Source: Orobanche coerulescens
Taxonomy: Eukaryota; Streptophyta; Magnoliopsida; Lamiales; Orobanchaceae
Assembly (NCBI GenBank): GCA_033398695.1
Contig: CM065815.1
Coordinates: 98,794,501-98,858,500 of the forward strand
Direction: 5' to 3'
DNA length: 64,000 nucleotides
Shown here one piece after another: positions 34,242 through 45,381 of the stretch. The notes under the pieces are model-generated. The model was not told the origin of the DNA. It saw nothing but the letters and a program-made list of their open reading frames with translations, and did not search any database. Each line of letters starts with the position of its first letter. Position 1 is the first letter of the stretch. The position numbers and the translations under genes were made by a program.

Positions 34242-37175
34242 ATGGCAGAAATCATTTCAGCAAAACCTTATCGTCTTCAAGCTCATAGAACCCTAGATTT
34301 ATTGAAAGCAGAAAAATTTCTTGAATATTCACCACACTCAATCGAAGATCTTATTTTTGCAGAAATGGACTCAACCACTCACTTCGAAGGTGTCAATCTC
34401 AAGCTGGTGAAGAAGCAAATCATTTTTAGCATTGTTGTCGATTTTGAAGGTTTGCTTGAATCGAACAACACAGCAGAAATGTCTCATGTAATCTGGGGGA
34501 TGAAGAAAATGGCATTTACCATTTCCTTGACATCAACCCGTCGCAACTATTCAAGGAAGCCATTATCTGCTTCTACAAGGAAGCCCAAAACACCCAATAC
34601 GAAATTGTGATCTTGATTTTTGGTGAATCTATCACCATCAACAAAAAGACTATTGCATATGCATTTAACATGGAAAATTGGGGTCTTGCAGTTGAATCCT
34701 TGAAAACAAACCCATTTGAGCTATGGGAGGAAATCAGAATGCCCGACTAGTCACCTAAGGTCAAATTCACAGCAAAGAAAGGAGATCTTAAGAAGGAGTT
34801 CAAGTATGTTCTGGACATCACTAATAAAATTGTCATGGGCATGGTAGGCATTTATGATCAACTGTCATCTGCCAAGTATATAGTGATGGGAGCATTACTC
34901 CAGCAGCAAAGGATCAACTGGCCGGATTATATTTACAGGCAGTTGATCAGGGAAGTCAACAAAGTCAGCTGGGATGATAACCAGAAAAAGTTCAAACAGA
35001 AGTTGGCATATGGGACTCAGATCAGTTGGATCTTGGAGTTTCTTAGAAAAGCCAAAGGAAAAGCAGAAACTTTTTTCATCAGCAAGAGACTTGGTCATCT
35101 GGACCAAGCGACAAAGGAGAAGCTTGCAGCAAAGAACAAGCCCACAACAGCTGAGATTCTCAAGGAGATGACAAGTGGAACCTCACCTTATATAATTCCC
35201 TCAGAATCAGATGAAGTTCAATCTGATACAGCTGCATAAAACCCACCTGAGGAAATTACAGAGGAGATGACCTCAGCCCCCTATGCAGCTGAGATACAAA
35301 AGTCACATGCACCTGAGAAGCTACCTACAGATGACTCTGATAGCGAAAATATACCTCTGTCCAAGTTATTGAAGAGAAAGTTACCTGAAATAGAGGAAGT
35401 TGTACACATCACCTCATCACCTTATCACCTGATCAGTCCCCAAAGAGACATATAGGACTGGTGGATTATCCCAAAGATACTGAAGCATATATGCGGATAG
35501 TAATCTCACCTGCACCTCCACAAATGGAGGAGAAATCTGATCAACCTGAGCTGAATGCAGAAATAGTCCCCCTCCTGACACTTCCAAGCATAATCGAGGA
35601 TGAGGAGGCAGAAGAAATGATTGAAATACCAGAATCCGGATATTCCCTAAACCTCAGGGGGAACAATCCTCTGAACCTTACCTCAGATCAGTTAAAACTG
35701 GTAAAACAACAATCTCTTAAATTTTTCTTTCTCAATATATATGAAGAGTGGAATGACTTAAAAACACTTGCCTTCGCTCAATTGAGAGAGTTTTTTGAGA
35801 GGAGTACCTGGGAACACCCCCAGGCTAATGAGCAACTCATAATGTTTTTCTGTCAAGAGACAGATGTAAAGTTGTTGGTCTAGGAGAACTAGTTCATGTC
35901 CCACTTTAAACAAAATATGGACCAGTTCATCCTACAGGTCATGAAGGGTGTATCACTTGGTGAGACCCTTGGAGAGGAAGGCAATGTAGAAAAGGAAGAG
36001 AATAGAGAAGGAGGAGAGAAATAAAAAGAAATTATAATTATTTAAGTTGAAAAGGTTGAAAGTGTTGAAAAAATAGTAGAAAAAGAAAAAGAAGATGGAG
36101 TTGAAAAGAAGGAAAAGGAAGAACAGAAAGAAGAAGAAAAAGTTGAAAAAGAAGAAGACAAAGAAGATGAAAAAGAAGAAAAGAGGAAGAAGAAAGAGAA
36201 AGAAAAGAGGAGGAAAGAAGAGATGATGAGGCTGATGACCATGGTGCACCTGATCAAGCATCCAGCTCTCATCAGTCCTCATCAGATGACAAATCAGCAC
36301 ACCTGATAAGACCCCATCTGATCAGAGAGCAGGCGATAGGAGCTTACCCTCAAAGAAGTCTACAACCAGAAGATCAGCTGCACAGGAGGTATCAGGTGAA
36401 AACAATCATTAACTGTCACCTGAAGTCCAACTGTCACCTGAGGTCACTGACCTGATCAGATGACTTGTGGAAGAAACAGTTTCAAAGCTTCTGGAAACCG
36501 AAGTTAAGCCTGACCTGTAGTCCCTTCATACCAAAGCGGACACACTTCTCAACAGGAAGGAACCCTCTCCACCACCCTCAAACTCCAGAATGCCCTTTGG
36601 CATGTCTGACTTTATGATTACGGTGGAGGAATAGCTAGCCAAGATTGTTGGTGCTGGAAAAAAAGGGGGAAGATTAGAGCAATGGGAAGGAAAAGAACTC
36701 CAATATGTTAAGGAATTCTTGCCTTTAGAAGTAGAACCAATTTGGGGAGGTGCAAGGAAGCAATTCATAGAGAAGTACTACCTCTGGGAAATACTTCAAG
36801 ACAAAGACTACTCCCCACAAGAGATATTCATAAACTTCATGGAGATAAATTTCCCAAACCTTTGGGAGATTTTGAAGAAATATGCAGAAAGGGAATTCGA
36901 TGCATATCCTATGATCCTAAATTTCAGACCTGAATAAGCATCTACTCTCATGAATGGAGAACTAGATGAGATTGCTCTTCAGGAAAAAAATCAAAAAGAT
37001 ATGCATTGAAAACAACTTTTCATCTCCAGAACAATAGAAGTTTGCCTCAGACATTGTGAAGAAGAAGTATGGGCAAGCTCCAGTTATAAAGAGACCCATT
37101 GGAGCTAAACCATTGAAGGCACTTCCTCCAGCAAGGCAGATCAGAGGAAGAGGAAGAGGAAGAGGAAGAAGCTGA
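34242..37175 (+). pseudogene. SIRE2 accessory ORF after pol (env position)
   Basis: SIRE-type elements carry an extra ORF after pol; its function is not established. Here it starts with MAEIISAKPYRLQAH (34242) and continues through frame changes: 34242-34610, about 34600-34750 (stop TAG), 34835-35239 (IYDQLSSAKYIVMGALL, RQLIREVNKVSWDD), 35267-35455, 35461-35883, a Lys/Glu stretch (36060-36220), and 36719-36937 (KYYLWEILQDKDYSPQEIF). It ends in a Gly-Arg tail (RGRGRGRGRS and stop at about 37175). I see no clear signal peptide or membrane segment. Segments 36585-37175 match SIRE1. Decay is by stops and frameshifts. Confidence 0.72.
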
Positions 37176-37420
37176 AAAATATTATTTTTGTTATGTTTAC
37201 AAACAAATTACTTGTAAATTTACAGTTTTTTTGTAATTTTTACTTGTATTTTGTTTCACTCAAGAACTCCAATGTAATGTAACAAATTATGAAAGCTCTA
37301 TAACAGTCAACTTGAATGACAACCACTAGTTGTCTAAAAAAGACTGAGTTTTATTTATGTCATGCACTTTACTTTTGTGCAGACTTGCTTACATTTGAAA
37401 TGCTTAAGTTTTGCCATCAT

Positions 37421-37435
37421 AAAATAGAGGAAAAT
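37421..37435 (+). promoter_or_regulatory. SIRE2 polypurine tract
   Basis: AAAATAGAGGAAAAT directly precedes the LTR start, equivalent to AAAATAGGAGAAATT in SIRE1. It is preceded by TTTTGCCATCAT, a phrase usual at the end of SIRE elements. Confidence 0.8.
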
Positions 37436-39044
37436 TGTTAGGAATACTTGTTAGATTTTGATGATGTCATCCCTGTATTAATGATTTATTCAAATGTATG
37501 CACTAAGTACTTGACATTGTAAAGAAGAACCAAATAAGTATCTTCTATAAGCCATTGAATAGGCTAAGTTTGATTCTAGAGTTATTCAGTAGAAAATCGG
37601 CCAAGTATAGGACAGCTAACATATCAAATGAGTTTTCAGACGAGTTCTATATCAGGCGAGTTTTGGTCAACAGGAATATCAGACGAGGTTTGACCAAAAC
37701 TCAGCTGCAGCCAATTTCTGAAGAAGGCAGTCATCAGGCGAGTTCTGGTCAAATAGAGTATATCAGAGAGTTTGACCACAGGCGAGTTATCAGCTAGCTT
37801 TCAGACAACGAACACATCAGGCGAGTATTACTCCAACTGAAAGCAAACAAGTCTTCGGTCAAACAAATATATCAGATGAGAGTTGACCACAGACGAGTTA
37901 TTTAACAGCCAAGGTTCTGGTCAAACCAGACATTAGAGGAGGTTGACCTAGCCATTACTGCAACCAAGCTTCTCAGTCCACGTCAGCAAAGCATTGAAAG
38001 TAAACAATAATGGAAAGACATGCGGACGTGATTCTATGGAGACAAACTGAATTATTCCCGGAAAGTTAGGAATAAAATATTCCTTGAGATCCACACTCTG
38101 AAGACTTATGATTATGCAAATCAAGAAAAGTGGCATGGACAAAAAATTCCTTCAAATGGTCGGAATTGAAAAGGGAATCAAGCCGTGCAAAGAGATGAAC
38201 GAATAAACAAAGAAGTTTACTCTCCAATGGACGAATTTGTTACAGTGATGCAATGGCTATGAAGAAGCTCAAGATTCATACTATAAATATCTGAAGAACA
38301 GATTGAGCAAGTACGATGCGAACAATACATACAAGCGATCTAAGCAATCAAAGCAAACAATAGCATCGTGAAGAGAAAATCTTAACAGTCATATTCTGAA
38401 AAGCTCTTAGTTGGAGAATACAAAAACTCATCTTAAAAGTTTGGGTACAGGGTTGCTTTCTTGAACGAGGTTCTTGGAAGTAAATAGGTTGTAAACGCAT
38501 CCACGGGTTTTTGATTGGAAGGTGATAGATAGCTTGCGAGTTGTTGAGGCATTCACGGGTTTTCGATCAAGAAGTGCAAGGCAGCCAAAGGGAGTTGCAA
38601 CGGCCACGGATTTCCACTGGTTGGAAGCTATTGTAACTGAGTGAATCATTGTAACGTTTATCACTGGTTGAAAGTTACAATGAATTCATCTCCAACTGGT
38701 TTGGAGAAAAGTGTACTAGTAGAGGATTATCCCACCTCTGAAGCCACTATAAGTGCTTGTGTGCTTTACTGCATTTCATCATACTTATCTGCTGCATTCA
38801 TATTTACTGTTCCATTCATTAGTCAATTATCTTCCGCATAATTTAGTTATACAGTTGACATAAGTTATCTGCAGTCGACCTTAGTCACCTACATTGTCAT
38901 CGGCTGTGCTTCCGCATTACTCATCTGTAGCTAAGTCTTTTAGTTGCATACTTAGCGGCCGAGTTTACTCATCTGAGATTCAGGAAAAGAGTTTAATAAG
39001 TCTATTCACCCCCTAGACTTATTCCTGGCGACTTCTGACCTACA
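37436..39044 (+). repeat. SIRE2 3' LTR
   Basis: Begins TGTTAGGAATACTTG and ends TTCTGACCTACA; 1609 bp. TATA-like ACTATAAATATC at about 38279-38290. From 37620 to 37900 there are loose tandem units around ATCAGGCGAGTTTTGGTCAA. The end contains CACCCCCTAGACTTATTCC, as expected near the end of SIRE LTRs. The matching 5' LTR is absent, so the duplication cannot be confirmed. Confidence 0.85.
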
Positions 39045-40235
39045 ATTCTTTCTCATGAAATTGATACAAATATCACAGAAGATCTTCACGTCATCCTCTT
39101 ACCATTTAAAAGTCCCTTCCCCTTTCTCATTATTCAGTGCCATCTAATAATCAATATAACAACCCTTACATCTTCATTTAACTAATCACATATACTCTTA
39201 ACTCAAATAACTCTACAAAACCTAACACCTAAAAAAAGTTTATAGTAGAATGCTAGAAAACTGAAAAAGGTTATCAAGATAAAGCAAGGAATTCTTGTAC
39301 TAAACAATATTACAACTATTCACATTCACAAGTCATCGAGACTCCATCGATCAGGTGTTTCACGTTTTAGAAGAATATGCAGATCATGAATAAGAAGATC
39401 TAGGAGGTGATGAGAGCAATTGTGTTTAGGGCCCACAAGAGAAACATACAGATGTTACATGACCCCTAAGGTTGCTTATGCAAGTAGACTATCATGAAAT
39501 TTTGATGGGGTAATGTAACTAGCTAGCTTGGCTAATTCAAATTTCAAACCATGCATTAGAACATTTCCCTGATAATGTAGTACATGCAGCATGTCCCTGC
39601 AATTAAAATTAAAGCATAATGACGGACCAATTAATACCTTGATGGGTGATGTCGGTGCACAATTAATGAACCAATTAATTAACGATGTGGACGACCAAAC
39701 CAACTATCACTAAACATTATTTGAATCATCGATAAACTTGTCCAGATCATAACCCCTACACAATTAATGAACCAAGTAGTCATACATAATGCTCACGTTT
39801 TATCTCAATCTTGATGACCGGACTGTTTCATGTTGTTTTTGTCATTTAATTTAGACAAGATGCAGCGACTAAAATTAATTACAGGGGGTGAATAAAAATG
39901 AAAAGCAGGCAGGAGCATGTATTTGAGAAAATTTAAACACTCGGTAAAAATCAAACAAGATATTCAATCATCACAAACACAATGGATAACTACAACTTCA
40001 TAAATTTGAAATTTACCTGATAAACAGACAGTGGTAATGGTATGCAGAGCAACGGGAAGATTGAAGGAGAGTAGAAGGCAAAACTTTCTGCCATACGTAA
40101 GTCAATAGTGTCATTAGTTTGAGATATCTCAGTGTGAGATTTCTGGGCTCGAAAACTCAAGGCCCATCCACATATCCGCTTTTCTTATGCTCAACACCGG
40201 GATGGGTTTTGCATGTAATTGCAGGCCGTCACAAT
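39045..40235. other. Low-copy-looking stretch with a possible minus-strand exon
   Basis: No TE homology is visible. On the minus strand a block at about 39606-39480 follows an acceptor-like TTTTAATTTTAATTGCAG (39624-39607) and could encode DMLHVLHYQGNVLMHGLKF and a little more before a stop at about 39475. Upstream at about 40017 there is a donor-like CAG|GTAAAT. I cannot name a product and the coding part is short. It might be the end of a host gene or a non-coding RNA. Confidence 0.3.
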
Positions 40236-40620
40236 TTTATTATTATTAACAGTGTCATTATTTGTGTAGTAGCCTACAAGGATTGTTAGAATTATTAGTA
40301 GTAGCAATTATTAGGAGTAGCCTAATATATGAAGACAATAATGGGAATATGTTATACCGTCTTCAGTTATATGTTAGTAGCCTATATGTCATATCCTAAT
40401 ATATACCGTCTTCAGTTATGTGTTACAATTTATAGTAGTAGACTACAGTTATTATTATTATTACTATTATTATTAATAATTTAAGGGTACAATTAGAATA
40501 TGAAAGATGATAAGCTAGCTTATTAAAAAAATAAGCTAACTTTATTAGTTTATAAAATAAGCTAGCTTATAGGCTAGCTGATAAGCTACAAGAGCTTATA
40601 AGCTCGCGTGTAACAGACTT
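40236..40620. repeat. AT-rich stretch with AAGCTAGCTTAT inverted repeats
   Basis: Two copies of TATACCGTCTTCAGTTAT (about 40354 and 40404) and, at 40508-40595, several ATAAGCTAGCTTAT-like palindromes. It looks like a MITE or remnant of one, but no terminal repeats with target duplication could be fixed. Confidence 0.4.
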
Positions 40621-40629
40621 ATTTTATGT

Positions 40630-40970
40630 TCCAATAAAACGGGAATGGAAGTGATTTATGCTTTTTTTTAAACTTTTTGGACTTTTTTATTTTTTTATTT
40701 TTTTTATTTTTTACATATGTGGACATGACTTCTTTTTTTAATTTATTTTTTCTTTTCTTATAAAATTTAATGAGGATATAAACTAGAAAGTCTATAAAAA
40801 TAAAAAAATAGGAATGGGAGTGATTTATGTTTTCTTCTTTTATTCTTTTAAGCTTTTTTAATTTATATTTTTCATTTTTTTGCTGATGTGGACATGACTT
40901 TTTTTTTTTAAATTTTATTTTCTTTCTTTTTTTCTAAAATTTAATGAGGTGGCAGATGACTTGAAGGCCA
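40630..40970 (+). repeat. Two direct repeats of about 150 bp, T-rich
   Basis: Units at about 40635-40775 and 40808-40955 share GGAATGGAAGTGATTTATG/GGAATGGGAGTGATTTATG, GATGTGGACATGACTT-like phrases, T-runs, and AAAATTTAATGAGG. They are in direct orientation about 175 bp apart. Nature unknown. Confidence 0.6.
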
Positions 40971-41389
40971 CATCAGCCAAAAGTCCTTTGTACGCCCTCC
41001 TTTTGGAACTTTAGAACTTAAGTTGCCAAGTCGGACAAATGTTGCACTGCGTGCGCCAAACCCCTCAAAATTTTAGGACCATTGGTGTCTTTTTCTCCTC
41101 TATATCCGGTCGTCGGAGCTATCGGAACACCTTAAAAGGCCTGTGTTTGAACTTGAATCCCATCCACAACTGGAGACCATGAATAAAATTTGTCGTCGAA
41201 ACCTCAAACCCAAACAGGCTGACGGGACATCCACAGCTCTGATCCGCTTGAAAGTCCAGCCAGATTGTTGCTTCTCTAGTCGCAGGCCACCACTCCACTG
41301 CTGGACTCCAGTTGTTTCTACCGGAGACACCAGCCCGCCGCTGCACGCTACATCAGTCGTCGCTCCTCAGCTCCGATGACCCTCATCCA
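40971..41389. other. Unassigned stretch, probably inside an LTR
   Basis: A short overlap of ORFs on both strands at 41100-41379 has no recognisable domain. The sequence adjoins the LTR remnant and may be its downstream part. Confidence 0.3.
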
Positions 41390-41869
41390 TCCATGACTCC
41401 AACCATTCGAATCCTATCGTGCTTCCACCGCTGGTCATTGCTGAAGAAGAGGAAGATGAAGGTTGATGGTGGTGGTTGACCCATGCAGTGAAGTTAGGTG
41501 GGGGAAAAGGAAGTGAAGTAAAAGAAGAAGAAGAAAAAAAGGGAGAGACGGGGAGAAAACGTGGAGTCGGGGGAGACCAAATGTGTTTACAAATATATAC
41601 CGGGTAGTTGGGTAGTTGACCGAATAAGATTCGATTATAAATTATCCGAGTTAAAATGGATTGATCTCAAATTCATTATTCAGTTCCCTGGTTTGATTAT
41701 CCGATTAATATACCGCATCACATAACACCAACACTATCTCGCCAATATATTAGTCTAATATCTCCGTCCGATGTTTAATTAGCTGGCTAACCAAAATAAA
41801 AAATGAAATAAATTAATTAAAGAAAATTAATACCGTTAAATTTCTAATTTAAAATTCCTGGGTATTACA
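41390..41869 (-). repeat. LTR remnant of another Ty3/Gypsy element
   Basis: The minus strand begins TGTAATACCCAGGAATTTT at 41869 and contains a TATA-like TATATATTTG at about 41594-41601 followed by CT-rich leader sequence. A polypurine tract lies directly outside it (41871-41888). The other end of the LTR was not found. Confidence 0.65.
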
Positions 41870-42864
41870 TGTTATCCCCTCAATATAAGTTTTGCCCTCG
41901 AAACTTGTCATGTCATCACCCATCTCACTATACTGTTACGCCAAATATTTCCCCCAAACAAGTTTAATAATCTCCGAAACCCCATGATTCAATCAGAAAG
42001 ATCTAATATACTTGAAGGTGGCAACTCAACAGTAGAAACATGTATATTTTGGCTCTAAAGCATCTTAATATAATAAACTGTAATCCAGCTGTCACAAAAT
42101 CAACAGCAAGCAGTTTTGTATTGTGGCTCCCGCTCCCATAGTATCAAAATATTATTCATTTAAATTTACATACTCAAAACCATGTCTTAACACTACAAGT
42201 CCTATTCTAACTCCTACGAAACTGAGATATCAATATTATATGATACTCATAAGACATGTTTGAAAATTCTACAAAACCCTTATTTTTGAAGGTTTCAAAA
42301 TTACACGATAAAAATTATGATATCACTTATTTTTCAACTGCACTTGCATCATCTTACGGAAAGAATTTCCTTTAAATTATTATAAACTTATTTGAAAAAT
42401 AATATGTTCAAAATATATTTTCTTAAAATATATTTTTGATCGTAATACGATACAAGAATTTTAAATACCTCAATCATTCTCTTTAAACAATATGGTGCTG
42501 AGTTTAGCTTTACTCAAAATAAAAGTACTCAGTAAATATATATATATATATATATATACATGCATGTACACATATTTTTGAAAGTTCAATCACTATTTTT
42601 CCGTTCTTCCGAAATTCAAAATACTATATTTTATTAAAGCACCAAACAATAATCCTTCCTTCAAAATATTAAATTTTCTTCTTTAATCTGAAAGACCAGT
42701 GAGACCTTTTAGTTCAACATTCAACACCTTGTTTAATCATAATACAAAAATTCTCATTATGAAAATCCAAACTAATATAAGAATATCATGTCGCACCAAC
42801 TACGTTCATATTACTGTCAACTTTGGACGTCGTGTAATCTCCATAAACAATTCATCCATTATGA
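41870..42864 (-). other. 3' internal remnant of that element, with PPT
   Basis: The minus strand reads GTTTCGAGGGCAAAACTT and then TTATATTGAGGGGATAAC before the LTR, the usual end of a Tekay-like interior (compare GAGGACGAAACTT at 56988-57000). The rest has no coding. A (TA)n microsatellite lies at about 42537-42557. The RTE LINE interrupts it at the right. Confidence 0.6.
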
Positions 42865-45168
42865 ATTTTTAAAGGACAGAAAAGGGACTCTCATTTGGTG
42901 ACATATAGAAACAGAGGTAATGCAAGTCAGATTGATTTCTTTTTAGTAAGGAATGTTTGGAGGAAAAGTTTTACTAATTGCAAGGTAATACCCGGTGAGA
43001 GTGCTGCAACACAGCATAGGGTTGTGGTGCTTGACTTTCGAGGTAAGAGGCACTTAAGAAAGAGAAGACCACAATTTGACCCTCGAATTAAGTGGTGGAA
43101 GCTCCAAGGGGAGAGTCGACATACTTTTGTGGCTAAGATTGTTGATAGTGGTATTTGGTCTGATTGCACGGAGATGGATATAGATTCGATGTGGAACTTG
43201 TTGGAGCATAACATAAAGGAAGTTGCAAAAGAAGTCCTAGGAGAATCTAAAGGAAACAGACCATCAAGTACGGACACATCTTGGTGGAATGATGAAGTTA
43301 AGCAAGCGATAAAGACCAAACGTGAATGTTATAAGGTACTGGGTAAATGCTCGAGCGATGAGAATTATGAGAAGTACAAGAAAGCTCGAACAGAAGCTAA
43401 AAAGGCAGTGCGAAATGCCCGATCAAAGGTCAATCAAGAATTATATGCAAGATTAGATACTAAAGAAGGGGAAAAAGATATCTATAAACTTGCTCTAATG
43501 AGAGAGAAGAAGACGCGAGATATTGGAAAAGTTAAATGTGTAAAGGATAGTAACCAAAAAGTTTTGGTTCAAGATAAAGACATAAAAGAGAGATGGAGGT
43601 CATACTTTGATACCCTATTCAATGGCCATCAAGAACAAGATATTGGGAATTTAAACATCCCCTCAAGTATGGTTAACAGAGAGTTTAAGAGAAGAATCCA
43701 AAAGGGTGAAGTGACAATTGCATTGAAGAAGATGGGGTCAAAGAAAGCAGAAGGACCAGATGGTATACCTATTGAAGTTTGGAGGTGTTTGTGGGAGAGA
43801 GGGATCGAATGGGTAACTATGCTTTTCAATAAGATTTGGAGAAGCAATAAGATGTCATCAGCATGGAGGAAAAGTATTCTCGTCCCTTTGTATAAGAACA
43901 AAGGTGATGTTCAAGATTGTTCTAATTATCGCGGAATTAAACTAATGAGTCATACCATGAAGTTGTGGGAACGAGTGATTGAACAAAGGATCAGGAAATG
44001 TGTGAAGATAACAGAAAATCAGTTTGGATTTATGCCTGGAAGATTGACCATGGAAGCAATTTATCTTATCCTATATTGATGGAACATTATCGAGATAAAA
44101 AGAAAGATCTGCATATGGTTTTTATTGATTTAGAGAAGGCATATGATAAAGTACCAAGAGAATTACTTTGGTGGGCCTTAGCAAAGAAGGGTGTATCACG
44201 GAAATATATTGACATTATAAAGGACATGTGTGAGGGAGCTAGTACAAGTGTACGTACTAATGTTGGGAGGACAGAAGAATTCCCTATTACGATTGGGGTG
44301 CATCAAGGATCTGCTCTTAGTCCTTTTCTCTTTGCCATAGTCATGGACGAATTGACAAGAGAAATTCAAAATGACGTTCCGTGGTGTATGATGTTCGCAG
44401 ATGATATTGTGTTGATTGATGAAATGAAGGTTGGAGTGCAACAGAAATTGTAACTTTGAAGGGATACTTTGGAAGCTCGAGGCTTTAGGCTGAGCATAAG
44501 TAAGACTGAATATATGGAGTGTAGGTTTAGCGAAAACAGTGATAGAGAGGCGGGGATGATCACATTTGATGGGAAAGTTGTTCATGGATCCACTTTCTTT
44601 CGGTATCTTGGATCTATTATCCAAAAGGATGGAGAGCTAGATGGCGATGTGGCTCACAGAATAAAGGCAGGGTGGTTGAAGTGGAAGAGTGCCACAGGGG
44701 TTTTATGTGATCCTGGCATGCCTCATAGATTAAAGGGTAAATTTTACCGCACGGCAATTAGGCCTGCGCTGTTATATGGCACCGAGTGTTGGGCTGTAAA
44801 ACAGTGTTACGTTCAAAAGATGAATGTGGCAGAGATGCGTATGCTACGATGGATGTGTGGTCATACAAAAAAGGATCGGCTCAGAAATGAGGTGATCAGA
44901 GAGAAGGTAAGAGTTGCGTCTATAGAGGACAAGATGATGGAGAATCGATTACGATAGTTTGGTCATGTGAGAAGAAGACCTATTGATGCCCCAGTGAGGA
45001 GGCTAGAAAGTTGGGGAACAAGTAATGTTGTGAAAGGTAGAGGAAGACCCAAGAAAACTTGGATAAAGATGATTGAAAATGATATGTGGTTTCTTGAAAT
45101 TGGAGAAAGTATGGCGATGGAGAGGCAAATGTGGCGGGAAAGAATACGGATGGTGGATGGAGTCTGAA
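42865..45168 (+). pseudogene. RTE endonuclease end and reverse transcriptase
   Basis: Frame 1 (to 44079) covers the endonuclease C-terminus, a basic linker, and the RT start: KKAEGPDGIPIEVWRCL, SILVPLYKNKGDVQDC, NYRGIKLMSH and [10 protein letters not shown] frameshift at about 44050-44080 moves to frame 2, with [36 protein letters not shown] and the catalytic [10 protein letters not shown] at about 44387-44415. A stop at 44451-44453 and two more breaks (44955-44957 and frame change) separate the C-terminal part: GSTFFRYLGSIIQKDG, YGTECWAVK, MLRWMCGHTKKDRLRN and GRPKKTW. The YxDD-equivalent FADD is intact. At least three disruptions make it inactive as read. Confidence 0.92.
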
Positions 45169-45381
45169 TCCCTTTTTTTTTACTTCCTATTTTCTTTTAT
45201 TTCATGTTATCTTTTTTTTTTCTTTTTTTTTACATTCATTCTCTTTTGATTTGCTTTTTTCCCTCTTTTTTCCTTTTATGTTATTTATGTAACGATTATT
45301 GACGGTTTCAAAGTTTGATTCATGTTAGCCGACCCCAAATCATTTTGGGACTAAGGCTTAGATGTTGTTGTTGTTGTATAG
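42865..45381 (+). mobile_element. RTE-clade LINE, 5'-truncated
   Basis: It opens at the end of the endonuclease domain (RDSHLVTYRNRG, QIDFFLVRNVW), runs through RT and a C-terminal domain and ends in the plant RTE tail: GCCGACCCCAAATCATTTTG (about 45329), GGGACTAAGGCTTAG, then (TTG)n. Length about 2.5 kb; full RTE elements are longer, so the 5' end is lost. Target duplication was not identified, since LARD B is inserted at the tail. Confidence 0.9.

Larger units (their letters stand above)
32930..39044 (+). mobile_element. SIRE2, Ty1/Copia SIRE-type element without pol and without 5' LTR
   Basis: Plus strand: gag part (about 33040-33558), leader with many CTGATCAG motifs, accessory ORF region (34242-37175), PPT (37421-37435), LTR (37436-39044). 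Gag is followed directly by the accessory region with no protease, integrase, RT or RNase H. The 5' LTR and gag start are cut off at the Tat LTR boundary. The LTR and accessory ORF match SIRE1 at 11051-12489/22423-22963, in the opposite orientation. Confidence 0.82.

Noticed and set aside
35953..36300. Phe/Ser-rich minus-strand ORFs resembling membrane segments
   Set aside because: Antisense of the Lys/Glu-rich coding stretch of the SIRE2 accessory ORF.
40190..40235. LTR end at GCAGGCCGTCACA
   Set aside because: Looks like the end of a plus-strand LTR, but no start, partner or duplication could be found.
41100..41379. Short ORFs on both strands as a host exon
   Set aside because: No domain, no splice context, next to an LTR remnant.
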